A DNA stretch of 64,000 nucleotides from Paramesorhizobium endophyticum (GTDB taxonomy: Bacteria; Pseudomonadota; Alphaproteobacteria; Rhizobiales; Rhizobiaceae). Positions within the stretch are counted from its first letter, which is position 1, and the number at the start of each line of letters is the position of its first letter. Position numbers and translations under genes: made by a program. Below the pieces are notes generated by a model that saw only the letters and a program-made list of their open reading frames with translations, did no database searches and was not told where the DNA came from. The stretch is from NCBI RefSeq assembly GCF_014640615.1, contig NZ_BMHH01000015.1:57848-121847 (forward strand), in the 5' to 3' direction. This document shows positions 56,768-64,000 of the stretch, one piece after another.

Positions 56768-58837
56768 TTAAACGAGGCCGAGGGCAGTGATGGCCATGTC
56801 GATGACCTTGATCCCAATGAACGGGACAATGACGCCGCCCAGGCCATAGATGAGCAGGTTGCGGGAAAGGAGCGCTCCCGCTCCGATCGCGCGGTACTTG
56901 ACTCCCTTCAGCGACAGCGGGATGAGCGCGACGATGATCAGCGCGTTGAAGATGATCGCGGACAGGATCGCGCTTTGCGGCGTCGCGAGCCCCATGATGT
57001 TGAGCGCGCCGAGCTGCGGATAGAAAGCCAGGAACATCGCGGGGATGATGGCGAAATACTTGGCGATGTCATTGGCGATGGAGAACGTGGTCAAGGCCCC
57101 GCGGGTCATCAGCAATTGCTTGCCGATTTCCACGATCTCGATCAGCTTGGTCGGGTCACTGTCGAGATCGACCATGTTGCCCGCCTCGCGCGCGGCCACC
57201 GTGCCGGTGTTCATGGCAACGCCGACATCGGCCTGCGCGAGCGCCGGAGCGTCATTGGTGCCGTCGCCGCACATGGCGACGAGCTTGCCCTTGGCCTGCT
57301 CCTCGCGGATAAGCTGGAGCTTGTTTTCGGGCGTCGCCTGGGCAAGAAAGTCGTCCACGCCCGCTTCGGCTGCAATGGCCGCCGCCGTCATGGGATTATC
57401 GCCTGTTATCATGACCGTGCGGATGCCCATCTTGCGCAGTTCGGCGAAGCGTTCGCGAATGCCGCCCTTGACGATGTCCTTCAAATAGATGACGCCAAGC
57501 AAGCGGCCATCCTTGACCACGGCGAGCGGCGTGCCGCCCTGCTTGGCGATCTCGCCGGCGATGGCCTGTACTTCCCTTACGCTTTCCGCGCTGGGGCGCG
57601 GCGCGCCCGTTGCGACGCCGGCGTGGTCGACATGCCTCAGCACCGCGTCGACGGCGCCCTTGCGGATCGAGGAGCCTTCGACGTCGACGCCGCTCATCCG
57701 CGTCTGCGCGGTGAATGGGACGAAAGTTGCGTTGAGGCTCGCCATGTCGCGCCCGCGAATGCCGTATTTCTCCTTGGCCAGCACGACGATTGAGCGGCCT
57801 TCCGGCGTTTCGTCCGCGAGCGAGGCAAGCTGCGCGGCATCGGCCAGATCGCGCTCCGTCACACCCTTGATGGGCCGGAATTCGCTGGCCTGCCGGTTGC
57901 CGAGCGTGATGGTGCCGGTCTTGTCGAGAAGCAGCGTATCCACATCGCCCGCCGCTTCCACCGCGCGGCCGGACATGGCCAGAACGTTAAACCGGACGAG
58001 CCGGTCCATGCCCGCAATACCGATGGCCGAAAGAAGCGCGCCGATGGTGGTTGGGATCAGCGTGACGAACAGCGCCACCAGAACGATGACGGGGATATAG
58101 CCATTGGCATAGGTTGCGAAGCTCGGGATCGTGACCGTCGCCATCACGAAGATCAGCGTCATGCCGGCAAGCAGGATGTTGAGCGCGATTTCGTTCGGCG
58201 TCTTCTGCCGTTCCGCCCCCTCGACGAGGGCGATCATCTTGTCGATGAAAGTGGAGCCGGCAGCGGCGGTTATGCGCACGCGGATCCAGTCCGAGAGCAC
58301 CTGCGTACCGCCGGTTACGGCTGACCGGTCGCCGCCCGATTCACGGATGACCGGAGCAGACTCGCCGGTGATGGCCGCCTCGTTGACCGAGGCGACCCCT
58401 TCGATCACCTCGCCGTCCGACGGGATGATATCGCCGGCCTCGACCATGACGACGTCTCCGACCTTCAGGCTGTTGCCGGGGACGATCTTGTAGGCCGAGT
58501 TGTCGCCGTCAAGGAGCTTCGCCTGTGTTTCGGTCCGTGTGCGCCGCAGCGATTCCGCCTGCGCCTTGCCGCGGCCTTCGGCGACGGCTTCCGCAAAATT
58601 GGCGAAAAGAACCGTGAACCAGAGCCACAGCACGATCTGGAGCGAAAAGCCGATATTCGCCCCGCCGACGGCGATGTCATTGACCAGCAGGACCGTCGTC
58701 AGCATTGAGACGATGGCGACGACGAACATGACCGGATTCCTGGCAAGGCTCATCGGATTGAGCTTCCGAAAGGCATCGCCGATGGCCGGCAGGAGGATGC
58801 GAGCGTCCATAATGCTCGTGGATTTTAACTGGCTCAT
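56768..58837 (-). CDS. kdpB: KdpB P-type ATPase subunit
   Basis: 689 residues, normal length. Catalytic [39 protein letters not shown] and [20 protein letters not shown] motifs are intact. KdpB hydrolyses ATP to drive high-affinity potassium uptake through KdpA. It lies 17 bases after kdpA. Confidence 0.97.
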   Translation of the reverse strand: MSQLKSTSIMDARILLPAIGDAFRKLNPMSLARNPVMFVVAIVSMLTTVLLVNDIAVGGANIGFSLQIVLWLWFTVLFANFAEAVAEGRGKAQAESLRRTRTETQAKLLDGDNSAYKIVPGNSLKVGDVVMVEAGDIIPSDGEVIEGVASVNEAAITGESAPVIRESGGDRSAVTGGTQVLSDWIRVRITAAAGSTFIDKMIALVEGAERQKTPNEIALNILLAGMTLIFVMATVTIPSFATYANGYIPVIVLVALFVTLIPTTIGALLSAIGIAGMDRLVRFNVLAMSGRAVEAAGDVDTLLLDKTGTITLGNRQASEFRPIKGVTERDLADAAQLASLADETPEGRSIVVLAKEKYGIRGRDMASLNATFVPFTAQTRMSGVDVEGSSIRKGAVDAVLRHVDHAGVATGAPRPSAESVREVQAIAGEIAKQGGTPLAVVKDGRLLGVIYLKDIVKGGIRERFAELRKMGIRTVMITGDNPMTAAAIAAEAGVDDFLAQATPENKLQLIREEQAKGKLVAMCGDGTNDAPALAQADVGVAMNTGTVAAREAGNMVDLDSDPTKLIEIVEIGKQLLMTRGALTTFSIANDIAKYFAIIPAMFLAFYPQLGALNIMGLATPQSAILSAIIFNALIIVALIPLSLKGVKYRAIGAGALLSRNLLIYGLGGVIVPFIGIKVIDMAITALGLV

Positions 58838-58854
58838 GGGAGACTCCAGGAGAT

Positions 58855-60558
58855 TCAGAAGGTTTGTCCGGCGATCATGGCGAGGTGCTCCACGATCGGC
58901 CCGAGCGCGAGCGCCGGAAAAAAGGTGAGACCGCCCACAATCAGGATGACGCCGACGAGGAGGCCTACGAACAGCGGCCCATGCGTCGGGAACGTCCCTG
59001 CCGATTCCGGAACCGTTTTCTTCATGACGAGCGAACCGGCAATCGCCATGGCCGGGATGATGACCATGAATCGTCCCATCAGCATGGCGAGGCCAAGCGT
59101 GATGTTGTACCAGACGGTGTTTGCCGAGAGGCCGCCGAAGGCCGAGCCGTTATTGGCGGCCCCGGAAGTGTAGGCATAGAGGATTTCCGAGAAACCATGC
59201 GGCCCCTGATTGGCGATTGAGCCGACGCCGGCCGGCAGCACGACAGCGATGGCAGTGAAGCCCAGCATGGCGAGCGGCAGGCAGAGCACGCCCAGCATCG
59301 CCATCTTGACTTCCTTGGCTTCGATCTTCTTGCCGAGATATTCCGGCGTACGTCCGACCATGAGGCCAGCAACGAAGACCACCACCACCACAAAAAGCAG
59401 GATGCCGTAGAAGCCCGCACCGACGCCGCCGATGATGATCTCGCCCAGCATCATGTTGATGAGCGGAATCATGCCGCCCAGCGCCATGAAGCTGTCATGC
59501 ATGGCATTGACCGCACCGCAGGAAGCCGCGGTGGTGATGACCGCGAACAGGGCTGACAAGGGGATACCGAAACGGACCTCCTTGCCCTCCATATTGCCGC
59601 CCTCGATGCCGAGCGCATGGACGAGCGGATTGCCGGCGGCTTCAGCCCAATAGCAGACGGCAACGCCCGCCAGGAAAAGCACGCCCATCGCGGCAAAGAT
59701 CGCCCAACCCTGCTTCTGGTTGCCGACCATACGTCCGAAAACATTGGTCAGCGCGGCGCCGATGGCGAAGATAGCAACCATGTGGATGAGGTTGGTGAGC
59801 GCCGTCGGGTTCTCGAACGGATGCGCGGCGTTGACGCTGAAGAAACCGCCGCCATTGGTGCCCAGATGCTTGATCATCATCTGCGACGCCACCGGCCCCT
59901 GGGCGATCGTCTGCTGCGCGCCTTCGAGCGTGGTCGCGACCGTGTAGGGGTTCAAGTTCTGCGGCACGCCCTGCCACACCAGCACCAGCGTGCCGATCAC
60001 GCAGACCGGCAGGAGGATGTAGAGCACCGAACGAACAAGATCGGTCCAGAAATTGCCGAGCGTCTTCGCCGATTTGCGCGCAAAGGCCCGGATCAGCGCC
60101 ACGGCAATGGCGATGCCCGTCGCGGCGGACACGAAATTCTGCACGTTGAGGCCCACCATCTGGGTGAGATACGACATCGTGGTCTCGCCGCCATAGTTCT
60201 GCCAGTTGGTGTTCGTCATGAAGCTGGCAGCGGTGTTGAAGGCGAGGTCAGCCGGGATATCGCCCATGCCGGCCGGATTATACGGCAGCGCACCCTGAAA
60301 ACGCTGAATGAAGTACAGCGCAAGGAAGCCCGCCAGGTTGAAGAGCAGCATTGCCGCCGTGTAGGTCGTCCAGTGCTGCTCTTCCTGTTCACTGGTGCCG
60401 GCGATGCGGTAAAGACCACGCTCGATCGGACCCAATATGGACGACAGCAATGTGCGTTCGCCGTCGAAGACACGCGTCATGTAACCGCCGAGCGGCTTCA
60501 CGAGCAGAATTATGATCCCGCAATAGAGCAGTATCTGTAGCCATCCGTTGAAAGTCAT
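58855..60558 (-). CDS. kdpA: KdpA potassium channel-like subunit
   Basis: 567 residues, ten or so membrane segments. Selectivity-filter-like stretches include [58 protein letters not shown] and [16 protein letters not shown]. It moves potassium in the KdpFABC complex. It starts 16 bases after kdpF. Confidence 0.97.
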   Translation of the reverse strand: MTFNGWLQILLYCGIIILLVKPLGGYMTRVFDGERTLLSSILGPIERGLYRIAGTSEQEEQHWTTYTAAMLLFNLAGFLALYFIQRFQGALPYNPAGMGDIPADLAFNTAASFMTNTNWQNYGGETTMSYLTQMVGLNVQNFVSAATGIAIAVALIRAFARKSAKTLGNFWTDLVRSVLYILLPVCVIGTLVLVWQGVPQNLNPYTVATTLEGAQQTIAQGPVASQMMIKHLGTNGGGFFSVNAAHPFENPTALTNLIHMVAIFAIGAALTNVFGRMVGNQKQGWAIFAAMGVLFLAGVAVCYWAEAAGNPLVHALGIEGGNMEGKEVRFGIPLSALFAVITTAASCGAVNAMHDSFMALGGMIPLINMMLGEIIIGGVGAGFYGILLFVVVVVFVAGLMVGRTPEYLGKKIEAKEVKMAMLGVLCLPLAMLGFTAIAVVLPAGVGSIANQGPHGFSEILYAYTSGAANNGSAFGGLSANTVWYNITLGLAMLMGRFMVIIPAMAIAGSLVMKKTVPESAGTFPTHGPLFVGLLVGVILIVGGLTFFPALALGPIVEHLAMIAGQTF

Positions 60559-60574
60559 GATGTGTCACCCTTGA

Positions 60575-60664
60575 TCAGAACCGCTCGGGGCGAGCCAGGG
60601 CGTAAACCAGATAACAAGTGACGAACACTGCTACCGCTCCGCCGAGAATATATTCGAGGATCAT
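60575..60664 (-). CDS. kdpF: KdpF small membrane subunit
   Basis: 29 residues, MILEYILGGAVAVFVTCYLV then YALARPERF, one membrane segment. The ending ALLRPERF/ALARPERF is typical of KdpF, which stabilises the KdpABC complex. It lies 16 bases before kdpA on the same strand. Read by eye from the sequence, as it is very short. Confidence 0.93.
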   Translation of the reverse strand: MILEYILGGAVAVFVTCYLVYALARPERF

Positions 60665-60678
60665 TTTCTCACGTCCTG

Positions 60679-60759
60679 TCAGAGTTTTTCGCACGCGCGG
60701 ATGTACCCGAACATCAGCACGAAAAATCCAAGGCCTATTGCCAGTATGAGGATGTCCAT
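60679..60759 (-). CDS. 26-residue membrane peptide upstream of kdpF
   Basis: MDILILAIGLGFFVLMFGYI then RACEKL: one membrane segment and a charged, cysteine-containing tail. A strong ribosome site (GGAGGTGGAG) lies just before the ATG, and its stop is 14 bases before the kdpF ATG. I recall similar small peptides ending in a Cys-Glu/Asp-Arg/Lys-Leu motif in front of kdp genes of other proteobacteria, but cannot verify this here. It would be the first gene of the kdp operon. Confidence 0.7.
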   Translation of the reverse strand: MDILILAIGLGFFVLMFGYIRACEKL

Positions 60760-61106
60760 TGCTCCACCTCCAGCGCCACGGTTGATGTCAGTGAACGGCG
60801 ATGACGGTTAAGCGCGCCGCCACGGTGACCAACTCTTCCGGTCCGCATGGGGACATGCAGGCCAACTGAAGAATTTGGCGGACTATAACTCTAAACCGCA
60901 TATAGGTTCGAGAGAATACACGAAGCGAAAATATATAAATTTCATAGTAAAACATGGCTTCCCTATAAGATATCCATATAAGGACGTTTTCTCAAGGGAA
61001 GCGAATTGGATCGAAGAGAAAAAAGAAGTGGAACGATTGGCGATCCGAAATTGGTCTGGAAACGGAAGAGCCTCGGTCCCGTTTCCCCGTCATGGCTATA
61101 GGCCCG
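60760..61106. other. kdp promoter region with AT-rich islet
   Basis: The first ~110 bases should hold the kdp promoter. From about 60880 to 61065 the sequence is distinctly AT-rich (for example AAAATATATAAATTTCATAG) against a GC-rich setting. A TTG-started frame here (60875-61288) runs antisense into the SDR gene and matches nothing I know. Confidence 0.5.
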
Positions 61107-61853
61107 TCACCAGTTTTTCTGAACAAGTTCGCCCGATGCGGAACAAGCGTAGAAGCCCGCCGAGGGGCCGAAGGCGTGGGTCGTCGCAAGTGCGACTGCC
61201 GGGCGAGCCCCTTCTTCGGGCGAATGGCCCGGTCCGTTGCCGGTCATGTCGGTGGATGTCAGGCCAGGGTCCACCGCATTCACTTTGATCCCTTCGCGAT
61301 CCAGTTCCTTGGCCAGCTTGACAGTCAGCATATTGAGCGCCGTCTTCGAAGCGCAATATCCGCCAAACCCGACCGTCCAGGTCTCGCTGCGCATATCGAG
61401 AGCATCGGTGAGCGAACTCAGGCCGCTGCTCATCATCACGATCCGGGCAGCCTTTGATTTGCGCAACAATGGCAGGAAAGCCTGGGTAACGCGCAATACC
61501 CCAAATACGTTGGTCTCGAACATCTCCTTGACCTCGTCCAGCGATTCCTCGGCCAGAGAGGGAGGCGGCCCGAACATGAGGCCGGCATTGTTGACCAGTA
61601 CGTCAAGGGCGCCAATCTCGTTTTCTATGGTCCTGGCCGCATTGGCGACGCTGGCGTCATCCGTCACATCAAGCTGTACGGCCCGGGCGTCGATACCCTC
61701 CTGGCGCAGCTCACGCGCTGCCGCCTCACCCCTCGATACGTCCCGGCACCCCAGCCAGACCGAGTGGCTATTCACGCCTAGCTGCCGCGCGATGGCCAGG
61801 CCGATGCCCTTGTTCGCCCCGGTGATGAGCGCGGAGGATGTTGCTTGAGTCAT
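61107..61853 (-). CDS. Short-chain dehydrogenase/reductase
   Basis: 248 residues. Cofactor motif ALITGANKGIGLAIARQLG, NNAGLMFGPPPS near 90, and YCASKTALNMLTVKLAKELD (Tyr-x3-Lys). Arg residues after strand 2 (GCRDVSRGEAAA) suggest NADP. It follows a marR gene on the same strand, and a 13-base palindrome lies in the promoter gap. Substrate unknown. Confidence 0.9.
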   Translation of the reverse strand: MTQATSSALITGANKGIGLAIARQLGVNSHSVWLGCRDVSRGEAAARELRQEGIDARAVQLDVTDDASVANAARTIENEIGALDVLVNNAGLMFGPPPSLAEESLDEVKEMFETNVFGVLRVTQAFLPLLRKSKAARIVMMSSGLSSLTDALDMRSETWTVGFGGYCASKTALNMLTVKLAKELDREGIKVNAVDPGLTSTDMTGNGPGHSPEEGARPAVALATTHAFGPSAGFYACSASGELVQKNW

Positions 61854-61890
61854 TATGGCGTCCCTGATCGTTTCGATGGCAGAGACATAC

Positions 61891-61903
61891 TACGATAATC
61901 GTA
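61891..61903. promoter_or_regulatory. Candidate MarR operator before the SDR gene
   Basis: TACGATAATCGTA is a perfect 6-1-6 inverted repeat, 38 bases upstream of the SDR ATG and just after the marR stop. Confidence 0.55.
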
Positions 61904-61907
61904 TTAT

Positions 61908-62342
61908 TCAACGCTCGTAGTTTGCAATTTTCTGTGTCAGGCGGAGAAACTCGGCCTGCTCCGCGGGGTCGAGCGCCTCCAGCATTGCTCGGCAAGCATC
62001 CCGATACCCCTCCATATAGCCTGCGACCACCTCTTGTCCCTTCGACGTAATCGTCAGGGCGACCGAACGCCGGTTTGCCTCCGGACGCAGTCGCTCGATC
62101 ATTTCCCGACGGACCAGGCGGTCGGCCGAAGAAGACATCGTCGTCAGTGCAACCTGGAGGTTCTGGGCGACATCCCCCAAGCGGCATTCAGGATGCTCAT
62201 TGACGAATAGAAGGGCTTGGACATCGAGGGCATTAAGCGCGTTTTGCGTCGCGGCTGCCGCCTCGGCAACCTTGAAACGGCGGGTAAAGCGCTCGAAAGT
62301 GAGCGTGAGTTGTGCAATTTGTTCAGGCGTAGGTTCTGTCAT
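61908..62342 (-). CDS. MarR-family transcriptional regulator
   Basis: 144 residues. Winged HTH: CRLGDVAQNLQVALTTMSSS then ADRLVRREMIERLRPEANRR. Typical MarR length. It is upstream of, and on the same strand as, the SDR gene and probably represses it through the palindrome between them. The function of the pair is unknown. Confidence 0.9.
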   Translation of the reverse strand: MTEPTPEQIAQLTLTFERFTRRFKVAEAAAATQNALNALDVQALLFVNEHPECRLGDVAQNLQVALTTMSSSADRLVRREMIERLRPEANRRSVALTITSKGQEVVAGYMEGYRDACRAMLEALDPAEQAEFLRLTQKIANYER

Positions 62343-62760
62343 AACCGGTATTAAGCATGTCCGCTTGGCGAACGTAAGCCATGGACGAAAGGCATCTGCG
62401 TCTCGACCACGCCGCGCTCGATTTACAAGGCGGGGAGGATGCGCGCTGGAAACGACAATATTCCATGCCGCGCGTCAAACTCGAAAGTTGGTCGATTACG
62501 TTACGGGTCGGCCGTCGGTAAATACCCTAGCCTGCTGCTGACGCTGAGCTTCGGTTCGGGATCATACTTTGCCAGAAAGTCGCCACAGTCTAACCTGGAT
62601 GCTGCCAGCACCATCAGGCGAAAACAGCTCTTGCTGGACCTGCCAGGTATCGCTGGCCGCTAGAAACGGACCGCGGCGCAAGCCGAATTCTCCGACAAGA
62701 GAGGTGGCTCGGTTTGTCTGAACAGTTTCGGGCGTTTTGCTAAGTGGATTTCCGCCTCGA
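62343..62760. other. Gene-free stretch between marR and the IS element
   Basis: 418 bases with no frame that resembles a protein. The last 60 or so (GGTTTGTCTGAACAGTTTCG then GGCGTTTTGC) are probably the end of the IS3-family element. The exact IS edge and any target duplication could not be fixed. Confidence 0.5.
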
Positions 62761-63591
62761 TTATGCCGCCACCATCATTGGTGCAAGCGCGTTGAAGTAG
62801 GCCTGATCCGGCGTCTGCCGGTCAAGGGATGAATGTGGGCGTCGGCTATTGTAAAAGGTCAGATACCGGCTAATGCCGATGCGGGCTTCAGACACGGTCT
62901 TGTAGGCGTGGAGGTATACTTCTTCGTATTTGATCGAACGCCAGAGCCGTTCGACGAACACGTTGTCCCGCCACGCACCCTTGCCGTCCATCGATATGGC
63001 AATCTCAGCCTTCTTCAGCACGGCGGTGAAGTCGATGGAGGTGAACTGCGATCCCTGGTCGGTGTTGAAGATTTCAGGCTTGCCGTAACGCGCAAGTGCC
63101 TCCTCGACCGCTTCGATACAGAAGTCTGCTTCCATCGTGATTGACAATCGCCAGGACAGAACCCGCCGACTGAACCAGTCCACGACGGCGCAGAGGTAGA
63201 CGAAGCCACGCGCCATGGGGATGTAAGTCAGGTCCATCGCCCAGACCTGGTTGGGCCTTGTGACCGCCAGCTTGCGCAGGAGATAAGGGTAAATCTTGTG
63301 CCCTGACGCGGGTTTGGAGGTATTCGGGCGACGATAGATCGCCTCGATGCCCATCTTCTTCATCAGTGTGGCGACGTGCAGCCGCCCGGCATTCAACCCT
63401 TCTCCTCTCAAAAGCCCCTGCAACATTCGACTTCCGGCAAAAGGGTAGTCGAGATGCAGTGCGTCGATCCGGCGCATCAAAGCCAGATCGACGTCCGATA
63501 CTGAACGTGGAGAATAGTACACGCTGCCACGGCTGAAGCCGAGAAGCTTCGCCTGACGTGCGACCGACAGTTTGTGTGAGCGGTCGATCAT
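62761..63591 (-). CDS. IS3-family transposase OrfB (integrase domain)
   Basis: 276 residues. HTH_21 region (IDALHLDYPFAGSRMLQGLL) followed by the rve integrase core with the DDE acids in MDLTYIPMARG, FNTDQGSQFTS and DNVFVERLWRSIKYEEVYLH; final SLDRQTPDQAYF. Its ATG overlaps the orfA stop. Intact, so possibly active. Confidence 0.95.
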   Translation of the reverse strand: MIDRSHKLSVARQAKLLGFSRGSVYYSPRSVSDVDLALMRRIDALHLDYPFAGSRMLQGLLRGEGLNAGRLHVATLMKKMGIEAIYRRPNTSKPASGHKIYPYLLRKLAVTRPNQVWAMDLTYIPMARGFVYLCAVVDWFSRRVLSWRLSITMEADFCIEAVEEALARYGKPEIFNTDQGSQFTSIDFTAVLKKAEIAISMDGKGAWRDNVFVERLWRSIKYEEVYLHAYKTVSEARIGISRYLTFYNSRRPHSSLDRQTPDQAYFNALAPMMVAA

Positions 63592-63899
63592 TTCTTTCCG
63601 CCCAGCAATCCCGCCTTGCCGAGCGCTCCGGCTAAAAAATCGTTCTCCAATGTCAGCTCGCCGATCTTGGCGTGCAGCGTTTTGACATCGACGGTTGGTC
63701 CCGCTGGTTCCGTCTTCGCTTCATCGCCGAAAACGCCTGTCGCCCCCTCAAAGAGCTGGTCTTTCCACTGTTTGATCTGGTTGGCATGCACGTCGAACTG
63801 CTGGGATAATTCCACCAGCGTCTGCTCGCCTCGGATGGCGGCGAGCGCCACTTTTGCCTTGAAAGCCGGGCTGTGGTTCCGGCGCGGTCGTCTCGTCAT
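63588..63899 (-). CDS. IS3-family transposase OrfA (HTH)
   Basis: 103 residues. N-terminal HTH (HSPAFKAKVALAAIRGEQTL, QFDVHANQIKQWKDQLFEGA) and a leucine-zipper-like end (KTLHAKIGELTLENDFLAGA). AGGAGATACC precedes the ATG at 63899; an ATG seven codons earlier is in frame. The stop overlaps the orfB ATG at GGAAAGAAATGA, where a -1 frameshift could also make an OrfAB fusion. Confidence 0.93.
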   Translation of the reverse strand: MTRRPRRNHSPAFKAKVALAAIRGEQTLVELSQQFDVHANQIKQWKDQLFEGATGVFGDEAKTEPAGPTVDVKTLHAKIGELTLENDFLAGALGKAGLLGGKK

Positions 63900-64000
63900 G
63901 GTATCTCCTGTTCCCGGCATCTAAGCCGAAGTCAGGTTCGCGGTAGGGACGTCCATTACTGGACGCCCCCCGCACAGATCCCCGCAAGCGGCTTGCCCGC

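Larger units (their letters stand above)
62701..64000 (-). mobile_element. IS3-family insertion sequence (reaches window edge)
   Basis: Two overlapping transposase genes, orfA and orfB, in the layout of IS3-family elements. Terminal inverted repeats were not recognised with confidence. The left limit given is approximate and the right end may lie beyond the window. Confidence 0.75.

Noticed and set aside
60875..61288. A 137-codon frame starting at TTG
   Set aside because: Its second half is antisense to an SDR gene, its start is poor and it matches no family I know. Kept only as a compositional observation.

Overview
The window looks like a chromosomal segment of a GC-rich (roughly 60-63 % by eye) alphaproteobacterium of the Hyphomicrobiales (Rhizobiales). 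The reasons are the family mix (pseudoazurin, NnrS, UbiTUV, TRAP and Dpp-type transporters), the gene-dense layout with ATGA-coupled operons, and many short palindromic intergenic repeats of a kind common in this order. I cannot name the genus. I saw no rRNA, tRNA or CRISPR array.

Layout. 1-4.7 kb: a DMT exporter (cut by the window edge) divergent from an AraC regulator, an MFS exporter, and a methyltransferase divergent from a TetR regulator. 4.9-15.2 kb: an anaerobic-respiration island. It holds ubiT-ubiU-ubiV (O2-independent ubiquinone hydroxylation) divergent from ubiD-ubiX and a ClbS/DfsB-like gene, then pseudoazurin divergent from a Crp/Fnr regulator of the NnrR/DNR type, then a truncated haemoglobin with NnrS, and a DUF2249 protein with a second NnrS. 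Each of the four promoter gaps holds a TTG-N8-CAA dyad, so the cluster reads as one NO/low-oxygen regulon.

15.3-26.8 kb: one long minus-strand operon. In transcription order it is pxpA, a fused pxpB-pxpC, a fused biotin carboxylase/BCCP, a fused DppD-DppF ATPase, a peptide-binding protein, two permeases and an M14 carboxypeptidase. A divergent GntR regulator precedes it. The pxpB-pxpC fusion carries a 55-codon palindromic repeat element in frame between its two domains. 28-31.4 kb: a TRAP transporter whose large subunit has a proline-rich tail. 31.8-35.7 kb: a MarR-controlled aromatic-acid efflux operon (FUSC, DUF1656, HlyD).

35.7-45.4 kb: NmrA-like/HxlR pair, SDR/LysR pair, NCS2 purine permease, aldehyde dehydrogenase with DUF779, HAD phosphatase and RecQ. 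45.6-52.6 kb: an iron/siderophore module (ECF sigma, FecR, STN-type TonB receptor, FhuD-like binding protein, double-length FhuB) with no FhuC ATPase. 52.7-60.8 kb: kdpFABCDE plus a 26-codon gene in front of kdpF. 61.1-64 kb: SDR/MarR pair and an IS3-family element at the edge.

Intergenic space is dominated by modular palindromic repeats. Five copies of a ~157-bp element, two copies each of two others, and a short motif (TAGAGCATTTCAC...GATGGAAAC) appear repeatedly, the last often as inverted outer ends. Several sit inside operons or supply stop codons.
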